This document shows, one piece after another, positions 25,457 through 32,834 of a DNA stretch of 57,418 bases (within the stretch, counting starts at the first letter, position 1; the number at the start of each line of letters is the position of its first letter). The stretch spans positions 1 to 57,418 of the forward strand of contig JAHJLF010000081.1 in assembly GCA_018821925.1 (NCBI GenBank), read 5' to 3'. A program made the position numbers and the translations under genes. The DNA comes from Candidatus Edwardsbacteria bacterium. Lineage in GTDB: Bacteria; Edwardsbacteria; AC1; EtOH8. The notes under the pieces are model-generated. The model made no database searches, was not told the DNA's origin, and was given only the letters and a program-made list of their open reading frames with translations.

Positions 25457-25495
25457 CCGTATTAGTACGGTATCACTATATTATCAATTTGTCAA
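25457..25495 (-). promoter_or_regulatory. catalase promoter with palindromic operator candidate
   Basis: On the minus strand TTGACA (25495-25490) is followed by weak -10 candidates and then a perfect inverted repeat CCGTA-CTAA-TACGG (25470-25457). A repressor there would block transcription start. The site does not look like a PerR or Fur box; an Rrf2-type regulator is one possibility. Confidence 0.45.
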
Positions 25496-25645
25496 GTATC
25501 GCCTGAAAATATAGACGTTGTTCGGTACTTCAAGAATATGCCGACGGTTAAAAATGAGTTCCGGGTTGGATGTAGCACCGATGCTTATATTAACCGAGAT
25601 ACGCGATTCGCGGTTTATGTGGATCTCCGGTGAAATAATTTCCAC
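25484..25645 (-). CDS. possible small or decayed protein gene
   Basis: A 53-codon minus-strand reading from GTG (VEIISPEIHINRESRIS... NNVYIFRRYLTN). The composition is protein-like, with alternating hydrophobic residues suggesting beta strands. No good ribosome-binding site is seen and the end runs into the catalase promoter. It could be a small unannotated gene or the remnant of a larger one. Only coding appearance supports it. Confidence 0.25.
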   Translation of the reverse strand: MEIISPEIHINRESRISVNISIGATSNPELIFNRRHILEVPNNVYIFRRYLTN

Positions 25646-25664
25646 CCTACCCGACTATAAGGGA

Positions 25665-25688
25665 AGGGCTGAAGCATGCTTCAGCCCT
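25665..25688 (-). terminator. palindromic hairpin after the zinc-ribbon gene
   Basis: A perfect 24-bp palindrome (arm AGGGCTGAAGCA) 20 bp downstream of the zinc-ribbon gene stop; TTCCCTTAT follows on the minus strand. Confidence 0.6.
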
Positions 25689-25707
25689 CACTTTGGATCT
25701 CCCGGAC

Positions 25708-26124
25708 CTATTCGCCCTCCAGGGCCCGCAGGATCTTATCCAGCTTGATATTTATCTTATCCAGTTCCTTTTGCACCTGGTCTCCGCCGCCCGGGCTGGA
25801 ATGCTCCCGGGGGGCGAACCGGTCGGGTCTGGAAAACCGTGGGCGCTCGGGCCGGTCAAAGCGCCGGGGTGCTTCCGAGCCCTCCATTTTCCTGAAGCAG
25901 TCACGGCAGTAGATGGGCTTGCCTCCGGTGGGCTTGAAGGGGACCTCGCAGCTTGTCCCGCAGCTGTCGCAGGTTGCCGGGTGCATCTGCTTGTCAAAGC
26001 TGCCCTTGCCGAAATCATTCCCCCCGCGGGGGCCGAACTTTTTGGGGCCCCGGCTAGGAGGCCTACCGGAACCCTTTTTTTCAAATTTGCTATCGCGCTC
26101 GAACTTTTTCATTTTTGCTTTCAT
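25708..26124 (-). CDS. CxxC-x17-CxxC zinc-ribbon protein
   Basis: A 138-residue basic protein. The N-terminal 45 residues are rich in Arg, Gly, Lys and Pro. The zinc ribbon CDSC, exactly 17 residues, CRDC (residues about 52-76) is the named CxxC-x17-CxxC domain. A second RPERPRFSRPDRF-type basic stretch and a C-terminal amphipathic helix (QKELDKINIKLDKILRALEGE region) follow. Proteins with this domain are common in uncultivated phyla and probably bind nucleic acid; the function is not established. Confidence 0.75.
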   Translation of the reverse strand: MKAKMKKFERDSKFEKKGSGRPPSRGPKKFGPRGGNDFGKGSFDKQMHPATCDSCGTSCEVPFKPTGGKPIYCRDCFRKMEGSEAPRRFDRPERPRFSRPDRFAPREHSSPGGGDQVQKELDKINIKLDKILRALEGE

Positions 26125-26225
26125 TATTTATAATTTACTAAAGGTCAGGGCCATCAATACCGGCTGTTCCCTTTTAGTTAAGTATACACGGATTGGCCGT
26201 CAATTACAAGATGAAAGAAAGGGTT

Positions 26226-26253
26226 GCTGATATGTCCTTTATATCAGCTTTTT
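26226..26253 (+). terminator. rightward terminator with no rightward gene upstream
   Basis: Stem GCTGATAT / ATATCAGC, 7-nt loop, then TTTTT on the + strand. All genes for 4 kb upstream are on the minus strand, so a short untranslated RNA may end here, or the hairpin is a remnant. Confidence 0.5.
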
Positions 26254-26293
26254 GCCAAAAGCACGCCTACAAAACCCCCAATTCTTTTATCTA

Positions 26294-26322
26294 TTGACTT
26301 TTTAGGGATAATATTATAAAAT
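26294..26322 (+). promoter_or_regulatory. promoter of tRNA-Glu
   Basis: TTGACT, 17-bp spacer, TAAAAT, with the tRNA beginning 66 bp after the -10 box. Confidence 0.6.
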
Positions 26323-26388
26323 ACATATAAGTTCAGTTAGGATAATGACTGAACATCGTTCGTAAAAGGGGTACAGATCGCATAATAC

Positions 26389-26464
26389 GGCGCTATCGTC
26401 TAGTGGCCTAGGACGGATGGTTCTCAGCCATCAAACCGGGGTTCGATTCCCCGTAGCGCTACCA
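26389..26464 (+). tRNA. tRNA-Glu (anticodon CUC)
   Basis: Cloverleaf with acceptor GGCGCTA/TAGCGCT (one G-T pair at the end), anticodon stem GATGG/CCATC and loop TTCTCAG (anticodon at 26423-26425), T-arm CGGGG TTCGATT CCCCG and encoded CCA. The T-loop is uninterrupted, unlike the tRNA-Gln copies at 11.4 and 12.0 kb. Confidence 0.95.
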
Positions 26465-26467
26465 TAT

Positions 26468-26495
26468 AAGGGATGCCTCTTGCGGCATCCCTTTA
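26468..26495 (+). terminator. terminator after tRNA-Glu
   Basis: Stem AAGGGATGCC / GGCATCCCTT followed by TTATT, 3 bp after CCA. Confidence 0.75.
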
Positions 26496-26623
26496 TTATA
26501 AATAATGATTTTGCCGGCTATTTACATTTACAGTTTTCACCCTTATAATGATAAGGTAAGTTATTGGCTGGATTGTCACACATCCATAATAGATATATTT
26601 TAACCATAGATAAGGATAATATC

Positions 26624-26989
26624 ATGAATACTTTCATAAGGCTGTTGGGAGACCGAGTTCGCAAACTGAGAAAGGCCCAAGGCCTTTCTCAGGAAAAATT
26701 GGGGGAGAAGGCCGGTTTTGATTACCGCTATATCGGTTTCATTGAGCAAGCCAGGGTCAATCCCACCATCAAGACCCTGGAGAAGGTTGCCAATGCCCTC
26801 AATGTATACCTTTGTGACCTCTGTCCCAGCCAGGAGGATCTCAACAAGAACAAGAAGGGCGTTCCTGCCCAGATCACCGAACGGGAAAAGATCCTGTCCA
26901 AGATCATGCGCCATTTGAACAAGATAGACAACAACAAGCTGAAGAACATAGAACGCATCATCAAGATCACCGTCGAGAACGATAATTAG
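26624..26989 (+). CDS. XRE-family helix-turn-helix regulator
   Basis: A 121-residue DNA-binding protein. The N-terminal HTH_3 domain reads LGDRVRKLRKAQGLSQEKLG followed by AGFDYRYIGFIEQARVNPTI (about residues 9-50). The C-terminal half is a charged helix that may dimerise. The ATG at 26624 has AAGGA 7 nt upstream; a 20-residue extension is possible but unsupported. It stands alone between tRNA-Glu and a terminator, so its targets are unknown. Confidence 0.85.
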   Translation: MNTFIRLLGDRVRKLRKAQGLSQEKLGEKAGFDYRYIGFIEQARVNPTIKTLEKVANALNVYLCDLCPSQEDLNKNKKGVPAQITEREKILSKIMRHLNKIDNNKLKNIERIIKITVENDN

Positions 26990-27005
26990 TCAGCACGGCT
27001 TAACG

Positions 27006-27037
27006 AAAAAGACCGGCATTTTATGCCGGTCTTTTTT
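27006..27037 (+). terminator. terminator of the XRE regulator gene
   Basis: Stem AAAAAGACCGGCAT / ATGCCGGTCTTTTTT, 17 bp after the stop codon. Confidence 0.85.
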
Positions 27038-27103
27038 AATTATTAACGACGTATTTATAAGCCGTTTATTCATCTGATCCTGTTTCATTTTTCAAATTGA
27101 AAA

Positions 27104-27126
27104 ACAGGGCGTCTCAAACGCCCTGT
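27104..27126 (-). terminator. terminator of the tsaC-fusion gene
   Basis: Stem ACAGGGCG / CGCCCTGT with T-run on the minus strand; the right arm touches the stop codon of the fusion gene. Confidence 0.7.
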
Positions 27127-28226
27127 CAGTCCAGCTTCTCTTTTATCAACTCCAGAACATCCGGCATCTCGGCCTTGATGAGATCCAGGGTCTTTAAGTA
27201 ATCCCCCAGGGTTCCCCCGATGGGATCGGGAACTCCGTCAGGAGATAGCAGATTCACTTCGTTTTCGGGAGCCAGTTTTTTAACGTCCTGGCGGTGTTTT
27301 TCCTCCAGGGCTATTATCAGATCCGACTGCCGGACCCTGTCTTTGGTGCAGGCCGAGGATTGGTGCTGGCTGATGTCAAAGCCGTTCTGGGCGGCCGCCT
27401 GCTGTGAGTTCCCCATGGCGGGCATTCCCGGCATGGCTCCGGTTCCGCATGACCTTACGACAACCCTATCCTTCCATATCTTGGGAAGGATATGCCTCAG
27501 GTACCCTTCGGCCATCGGGCTACGGCAGGTATTGCCGGTGCATACGAACAGCACCTGGATCTTTTTGAGTTTCACCGGGATCCCGATCTCCTGCCGGATA
27601 CGGTTTAGGGTGATGGCCCCCTTCCGGAGGATCACCGGATGATCTGCCGAAATATCCAGCACGGTTGACGGATTATTCCTGGCTATCTCCCCCCCGTCCA
27701 GCATCAAATCCACCGGACCCGGCAATGAAGCCATAACCTCCTGGGCGGAAAACGACTCTCCGAACCCGCTTCGGTTGGCGCTGGTGGTAGCCAGCGGCAG
27801 GCCAGCGCGGTTGATGATATCCTGCAATAGTGAAGAATCGGGAATTCGCAGGCCGATGGTCCCATCCTTGTCAAGCCCCCATTGTTTTACCGTCGGGGAT
27901 GCCTTTACCACCAGGGTCAACGGGCCGGGCCAGAAGGCCCGGATCAGCTTGCCGGCATAGGCTGGAAGATCCTGGGAATATTGGCCCAGCTCCTCCGTTT
28001 TTCCCAGAAACAATATCAGGGGGTTTTTAAAATCCCGTCCTTTTAACTTATATATGGATTTAACCGCCTTGGCCGAATCGGGCCGGCACCCTAAGCCGTA
28101 GACGGTATCGGTGGGAAAGGCTATGATTCCCTGTTCATCCAATACCTGGGCCGCCCGGGCAACGGCAAAAGAGTCCGGCTGCCCGGACTCAACCCTTATT
28201 ATCAATCCTTTTTTCCGTCTGAACAT
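27126..28226 (-). CDS. TsaC (Sua5/YrdC) fused to low-MW protein (arginine) phosphatase
   Basis: A 366-residue two-domain protein. Residues about 9-215 are a YrdC/Sua5 threonylcarbamoyl-AMP synthase, which makes the precursor of t6A37 in tRNA; the motifs are AFPTDTVYGLG, KGRDFKNPL and TTSANRSG. Residues about 222-366 are a low-molecular-weight phosphatase with P-loop CTGNTCRS (Cys229, Arg235) and general acid Asp334 in PDPIG. Thr233 occupies the place that in YwlE-type enzymes is linked to phospho-arginine specificity. In Bacillus ywlC and ywlE are separate neighbours; here they are one chain. The arginine-phosphatase reading is inferred from that residue. It begins 10 nt after def stops. Confidence 0.85.
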   Translation of the reverse strand: MFRRKKGLIIRVESGQPDSFAVARAAQVLDEQGIIAFPTDTVYGLGCRPDSAKAVKSIYKLKGRDFKNPLILFLGKTEELGQYSQDLPAYAGKLIRAFWPGPLTLVVKASPTVKQWGLDKDGTIGLRIPDSSLLQDIINRAGLPLATTSANRSGFGESFSAQEVMASLPGPVDLMLDGGEIARNNPSTVLDISADHPVILRKGAITLNRIRQEIGIPVKLKKIQVLFVCTGNTCRSPMAEGYLRHILPKIWKDRVVVRSCGTGAMPGMPAMGNSQQAAAQNGFDISQHQSSACTKDRVRQSDLIIALEEKHRQDVKKLAPENEVNLLSPDGVPDPIGGTLGDYLKTLDLIKAEMPDVLELIKEKLD

Positions 28227-28236
28227 AACCTTGAAA

Positions 28237-28734
28237 CTATTCTTGTTTCAATTTTTTCAATTTGTTTTTTAATAGCTGTCTTTTGATGGTGCTCAAATGA
28301 TCTATCAGCAACACGCCGTTAAGATGGTCCGTCTCATGCAGGAACACCCTGGCCAGGATATCGCCGGCCTCATATTCCATTTCGTTGCCGTCAAGATCCA
28401 GTCCCGTCAGAGCTATTTTTTGGGGCCGTTTCACATCGACATAGATACCGGGAAAGCTCAGGCATCCCTCCTCGTAATTAACCTCGCCCTCCCGCAGATG
28501 GATCTTCGGGTTGATCAGCACCAGCGGCTGTTTGATCTTCTCATTCATCAAAGGCAGATTTATGATGCAAAGCGATTTGGAGTGTCCCACCTGCGGGGCC
28601 GCCAGCCCCAGGCCCCTGGCCTGGTTGAGGGATTCCATCATCCTCTTGGCCAGCTGGTCTATCGAACCATCTATGTTTTCGATGGTTTGGGCCTTTTTTC
28701 GCAGAATCGGGTCGCCGAAGATCCTGATGGGCAT
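28237..28734 (-). CDS. def: peptide deformylase
   Basis: A 165-residue metalloenzyme removing the N-formyl group from new proteins. The three motifs are GLGLAAPQVG (residues 41-50), EEGCLSFPG with metal ligand Cys91, and HETDHLNG with His133, Glu134 and His137. The ATG at 28734 has AGGA 7 nt upstream; an upstream GTG adding eight residues is weaker. It follows yajC by 34 bp. Confidence 0.95.
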   Translation of the reverse strand: MPIRIFGDPILRKKAQTIENIDGSIDQLAKRMMESLNQARGLGLAAPQVGHSKSLCIINLPLMNEKIKQPLVLINPKIHLREGEVNYEEGCLSFPGIYVDVKRPQKIALTGLDLDGNEMEYEAGDILARVFLHETDHLNGVLLIDHLSTIKRQLLKNKLKKLKQE

Positions 28735-28768
28735 TATTTTATTTTCCTGGCCGGTCACTGGAAGATAC

Positions 28769-29095
28769 CTATTTGTTTTCGATCTTGGAGGCCACGGTTG
28801 ATTTCTGAACCTCTATCTTGACGTTCTCGTCTATCTTCAGCACCACGATATTCCTCTGTTCGTCGACCCCGACGATGGTGCCGTGGATGCCCCCGGCCGC
28901 CACCACCTTATCGCCCTTCTGCAGGGTGTTCAGCATCTCCTTGTGCTTCTTCTGCTGTTTCTGCTGGGGAAGTATCAGCAGCAGATAAATGATCACGAAC
29001 ATGATGATAATGGGCAGCAGCCCCATCAGCCCCCCGCCCGAGCTTCCCCCGGACGGCAGTCCGCCCTGTCCCAATGCAAATGCTATTCCGAACAA
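28769..29095 (-). CDS. yajC: preprotein translocase accessory subunit YajC
   Basis: A 108-residue single-pass membrane protein that associates with SecDF. The hydrophobic segment is at about residues 23-42, followed by the family pattern LPQQKQQKKHKEML and LQKGDKVVAAGGIHGTIVGVD. The start codon is TTG at 29095, chosen because GGAGG lies 8 nt upstream. secD and secF are not in the window on this side. Confidence 0.9.
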   Translation of the reverse strand: MFGIAFALGQGGLPSGGSSGGGLMGLLPIIIMFVIIYLLLILPQQKQQKKHKEMLNTLQKGDKVVAAGGIHGTIVGVDEQRNIVVLKIDENVKIEVQKSTVASKIENK

Positions 29096-29116
29096 TTTGG
29101 TTTCCTCCTTTTATAT

Positions 29117-29524
29117 TTATTTTAGTGATTTTGGCCCAAAGGCAAACGGTAATAATTTCTTCAGGGTCGTTTTGATGGTCCTCTTCTTGCCCGGCATGAT
29201 GACCGATATATCCGGGGCGAATTCGTTCAGCACCTGGCGGCAGGCCCCGCAGGGGGCGGTCGGCTCCGGGCTGTCGGACACGATGGCGATGGCCCGGAAT
29301 TCCCTTTCCCCTTCGGAGAGGGCCTTGAACACCGCATTCCTTTCGGCGCAGCAGGCCAGCCCGTAGGAGACGTTCTCCACATTACAGCCGGTGAATATCC
29401 TGCCGCTTTTGCCCAGCAGGGCGGCTCCCACCTTGAACTTGGAATAAGGAGCATAGGCCGCTTTTTGTGCCATTTTGGCCGAGGCGATTAAGTCTTTGGT
29501 GCTTGGCATGCAGGATCCTGTCAT
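29117..29524 (-). CDS. cdd: cytidine deaminase
   Basis: A 135-residue zinc enzyme that deaminates cytidine and deoxycytidine. The active site is CAERNA (zinc Cys59, proton shuttle Glu61) and PCGACRQ (Cys92, Cys95); NVENVSYG binds the ribose. Several ATGs lie near the start. The one at 29524 has GGAG 6 nt upstream, and a later one at 29509 is also possible. With deoB upstream it forms a nucleoside salvage pair. Confidence 0.92.
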   Translation of the reverse strand: MTGSCMPSTKDLIASAKMAQKAAYAPYSKFKVGAALLGKSGRIFTGCNVENVSYGLACCAERNAVFKALSEGEREFRAIAIVSDSPEPTAPCGACRQVLNEFAPDISVIMPGKKRTIKTTLKKLLPFAFGPKSLK

Positions 29525-29579
29525 TTCCATCTCCAGTCAAGCTAAAAATGTAATATATCTTCTTGGCGGCCTTGGCGTC

Positions 29580-30755
29580 TTAGCGGTTAATTAAGCCCAG
29601 AAAGCTCTGCCCGTGCTCCAGTCCTTTTATCCCGAACATCTCCGCCAGGGTGGCGGCTATATCGGAAAAACTTTCCCTGATGCCCAGATTGATGCCGCTT
29701 TTTATCCCCGGCCCGTAGACCAACAGCGGCACGTATTCCCGGGAATGATCGGTGGATGATGTGGTGGGGTCGTTTCCATGGTCGGCGGTGATGATCAGGA
29801 TATCATCGCCTGTCATTTTATCGAGCAGACCGGGCAGCCAGGCATCGAAATCCCGCAGGCCCTGATAAAAGCCCGGCGCATCGTTACGATGCCCCCAGGT
29901 CATGTCGAATTCCACCAGGTTGGCCATCAGCAGGCCCTGGGATAGCATTGGCCAGGCGTCAAGGATCTTGGCCATGCCGTCAGGGTTGTCGTCGCTGTGG
30001 AGGCTCTGGGTCAGCCCCTGGCCGGCATAAAGGTCGTGGATCTTGCCCACCCCCACCACCTCCAGCCCGGCTTTTTTAAAAAGATCCAAAATGGTGGGCT
30101 TGGGCGGCTTAAGCGAGAAATCCTGCCGGTGCCCGCCCACCCTTTGGTAACTGCCGGAGGTTCCCATAAAGGGCCGGGCGATGATCCTCCCCACCGCATG
30201 CTCCCCGGCCAAAATATTCCGGGCTATCCGGCACCAGTCGTAGAGCTGTTCCAGCGGGACCACCTCTTCGTGACAGGCAATCTGAAATACGCTGTCGGCC
30301 GAGGTATAGATTATCGGATAGCCGGTCCTGACATGTTGATCGCCCAGTTCCTTGATGATCTCCGTCCCCGAGGCGGTCTTGTTGGCCAGGATATCCCGGC
30401 CGATGGCCTTTTTAAAAGGCTCTATGATCTCCGGGGGAAAGCCTTGGGGATAGGTGGGAAAGGGTTTTTCGGTTATCAGCCCGGCCATCTCCCAGTGCCC
30501 GTCGGTGGAGTCCTTGCCCGGCGATTTTTCGGCCATCTTGCCGTAACTGCCCGAGGGCTTTGAATCCGGCTCCATCCCGGCCAGGGGAATGATATTCCCC
30601 AGCCCCAGTTTTTGCAGGTTGGACAGCTTAAATCCCCCCGGTATCGCCCGGGAGATGTTGCCCAGGGTATTACTGCCACTATCCCCGTATTTTGCCGCAT
30701 CGGGCAGTTCGCCCACCCCGCAGCCGTCCAGCACTATTAAAATAGCCCTGTTCAT
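29580..30755 (-). CDS. deoB: phosphopentomutase
   Basis: A 391-residue alkaline-phosphatase-fold mutase interconverting (deoxy)ribose 1- and 5-phosphates. Family motifs include the N-terminal [26 protein letters not shown], and the metal site [10 protein letters not shown] followed by [11 protein letters not shown]. It feeds sugars from nucleosides into central metabolism together with cdd. The stop codon lies at the edge of a short fragment of a dispersed repeat (29558-29588). Confidence 0.95.
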   Translation of the reverse strand: MNRAILIVLDGCGVGELPDAAKYGDSGSNTLGNISRAIPGGFKLSNLQKLGLGNIIPLAGMEPDSKPSGSYGKMAEKSPGKDSTDGHWEMAGLITEKPFPTYPQGFPPEIIEPFKKAIGRDILANKTASGTEIIKELGDQHVRTGYPIIYTSADSVFQIACHEEVVPLEQLYDWCRIARNILAGEHAVGRIIARPFMGTSGSYQRVGGHRQDFSLKPPKPTILDLFKKAGLEVVGVGKIHDLYAGQGLTQSLHSDDNPDGMAKILDAWPMLSQGLLMANLVEFDMTWGHRNDAPGFYQGLRDFDAWLPGLLDKMTGDDILIITADHGNDPTTSSTDHSREYVPLLVYGPGIKSGINLGIRESFSDIAATLAEMFGIKGLEHGQSFLGLINR

Positions 30756-30845
30756 AAGTATTTGATATGATAGTGAAAATTTGACAGGAGTGCCTTCGCT
30801 AAAGCTGCTGCACTTAAAGAAGACCGAAAGGTAGCGTAAGCGAAT

Positions 30846-30904
30846 TTACAGGATTTTTATGATTTTAGGATAAGGATAATCCGATTAATCTTGTCAATCC
30901 TGTC
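30846..30904. repeat. ACAGGATT...AATCCTGT intergenic repeat
   Basis: Inverted repeat ACAGGATT / AATCCTGT with further ATTTTAGGAT / ATCCGATT repeats inside, of the type scattered in intergenic DNA of many bacteria. It lies in the 255-bp gap between deoB and the lipoprotein gene; no gene is seen there. Confidence 0.45.
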
Positions 30905-30965
30905 TTGACCAAAGGCATAATGTAACGGTTTCAATTATCTCACATTTTTTTAAGATTGTAAATAG

Positions 30966-30997
30966 CAAAAGCCCCCCGCCCAAAGCGGGGGGCTTTA
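30966..30997 (-). terminator. terminator of the lipoprotein operon
   Basis: Stem AAAGCCCCCCGC / GCGGGGGGCTTT with T-run on the minus strand, 14 bp after the lipoprotein stop codon. Confidence 0.85.
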
Positions 30998-31010
30998 TGT
31001 TGGATTTTTC

Positions 31011-32816
31011 TTAGTAAACTACCAAGCGAATGTTGTCGATATAAAAGCCTTCCGACGGCCAAACGTTGCCCACGGCATCGGTGTCAAAGGCCAGAGCCAA
31101 ACGCACCCTGGCGCCCAGATAACCATTAAGGCTCATACTCGTGCTAAGCCAGGCGGCAGAAGTACCCGACCAGGTTATTACTGTGCTCCAATTTGCACCA
31201 TTGTCGGTGGAGGCGATCAGGCGGCAGGCGTCGGCCCCGCCATCGGTCTGATACCATCGATCATACCGTATGCGGCAGTTGCTGTAAATGTTGTAGGCGG
31301 TAAGGTCTATCTCCGGCATCATCAGGGTGTCGTGCACCGCGGTGGGTCCCGCCACCAGATAACTGGAGTCGGCATCCACCCCGCAATGCCAGGCATATAG
31401 CCCGCCATTATTAGTATTTGCAGATACACTTCGGGTGCTGCGATGCCATAGCTGCGGGGTCGTGCCACGAGTTGACCAACCTACGTTTCCATCCTCTGCC
31501 ATATCATTGAATAGGATCATCTCCAGGCCGGAATTATAGGCGATGGAGGCAAACAGATCGTCCGATGTCTGATAGGTGCCCTCATTGGTGGTATAGGCGG
31601 CCTCGCCGGAGATACCATTGTTGTTCTGATCCAGATAGAATCCGGCGGTATCCCTCACCAGACGGCTGACCCACAGGTAGCCCGATCCGTCGTAGTTCTC
31701 CAGGGAGTAGCGCACACCCATGGTGTCGGGAAGTATGCTGATGCTGCCCGGGATGTACTCGGTGTAATTGGAGTTGTTATAGATCTTGATGTTCGATGTA
31801 TTGAGGGTGGCCGGGTTCATCTTGCGGGTGAACCGGATCACCAGGCCCCGGTTGGCATCAACATAGGCGGTTGACAGCACCCGCAGGTTGGTGGCCTGGG
31901 CGGGAATGCCTCCGTTGCGGGGATCGTAAGTGCGGAACTTGATCCGCTCCCGATCCAGGAACTCGTTCTCGGCATCTCCATTGCTGTTCCCGTCAAGCAT
32001 GTTGCCCTTCATGTCCTTGATGGAGGTCTTTACGGTGAAGAAATAATCGTTGGAATCCACCAGGACCGTGGCCAAAGGACGGAAACGAACGATATACAGG
32101 CTCGGTGCGAAACTTTCCTCAACATACATGGCCGGAAGGGTGACCACCTGGCCGTTGGCCTTGGTCAGCACAAAGGCATCCTGGGTGATGCTGGCCCGGT
32201 CAACGCTGTCGTTATCCGTGATCCATATCTCAATGGAATCGGTGGTGCTGAAATAGATAGCGTCGTTGGTGGGATTGATCATGCCCACCAGGGGAGGCGT
32301 AACGTCGTAGGCAGCGGTGGTTGTGGTAAAGCCCGTGAATTGCTCCCGATAAAAATCCTGCGGGTCCACCCAGTCGTTGCCGTTGCCGTCCAGGGCATGC
32401 CCGTGGATGTCCCTGACACCGGTGGTGACCGTCACCAGGTACCTGGCGTCATCATCCCAGCCATTGGTGGCTTTGATGATGGCCTTTTTGGAGGTCTTGT
32501 CGTAGGACACTGTGTACTGCTGGGGGGTGGATAGATGCTCCACCTCCTGAAGCAGGATGGTGCTGGTGGTGACGGTGGCCGGGTTGATGTCGGCGTCGAA
32601 CAGCACTATGATCTCATCGTAGGTCGGCGACTCATAAAGGGCATTGTTGCCGTCCCGGGTGTTGATGCTCAGCACGGTCGGGCCCTGGGATTCCATGGCG
32701 GTGGTCGGCAGGAATGAACTGGTGATCGGTTCGAACGGATTTTCCTTCTTGCCGCATCCCACGATGACGGCCCCGATCAAAAGGACAACAGTCAGAGTAT
32801 ATAAGGCTTTTTTCAT
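31011..32816 (-). CDS. surface lipoprotein with Ig-like (Big_5) domains
   Basis: A 601-residue lipoprotein with signal peptide and lipobox VIVGC (Cys21). From about residue 45 there are three successive Ig-like Big_5/SwmB-type repeats. They are recognisable by LSINTRDG... VLFDADINPATV, the next domain beginning DVTPPLVGMINP, and VIRFTRKMNPATL. The last 170 residues resemble a jelly-roll (MAM or carbohydrate-binding-like) domain ending GFYIDNIRLVVY. It lies 18 bp after an outer-membrane protein gene, so both are probably partners at the cell surface. No enzymatic motif is seen. Confidence 0.75.
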   Translation of the reverse strand: MKKALYTLTVVLLIGAVIVGCGKKENPFEPITSSFLPTTAMESQGPTVLSINTRDGNNALYESPTYDEIIVLFDADINPATVTTSTILLQEVEHLSTPQQYTVSYDKTSKKAIIKATNGWDDDARYLVTVTTGVRDIHGHALDGNGNDWVDPQDFYREQFTGFTTTTAAYDVTPPLVGMINPTNDAIYFSTTDSIEIWITDNDSVDRASITQDAFVLTKANGQVVTLPAMYVEESFAPSLYIVRFRPLATVLVDSNDYFFTVKTSIKDMKGNMLDGNSNGDAENEFLDRERIKFRTYDPRNGGIPAQATNLRVLSTAYVDANRGLVIRFTRKMNPATLNTSNIKIYNNSNYTEYIPGSISILPDTMGVRYSLENYDGSGYLWVSRLVRDTAGFYLDQNNNGISGEAAYTTNEGTYQTSDDLFASIAYNSGLEMILFNDMAEDGNVGWSTRGTTPQLWHRSTRSVSANTNNGGLYAWHCGVDADSSYLVAGPTAVHDTLMMPEIDLTAYNIYSNCRIRYDRWYQTDGGADACRLIASTDNGANWSTVITWSGTSAAWLSTSMSLNGYLGARVRLALAFDTDAVGNVWPSEGFYIDNIRLVVY

Positions 32817-32834
32817 CTCTTTTGTTCCTCTCTT

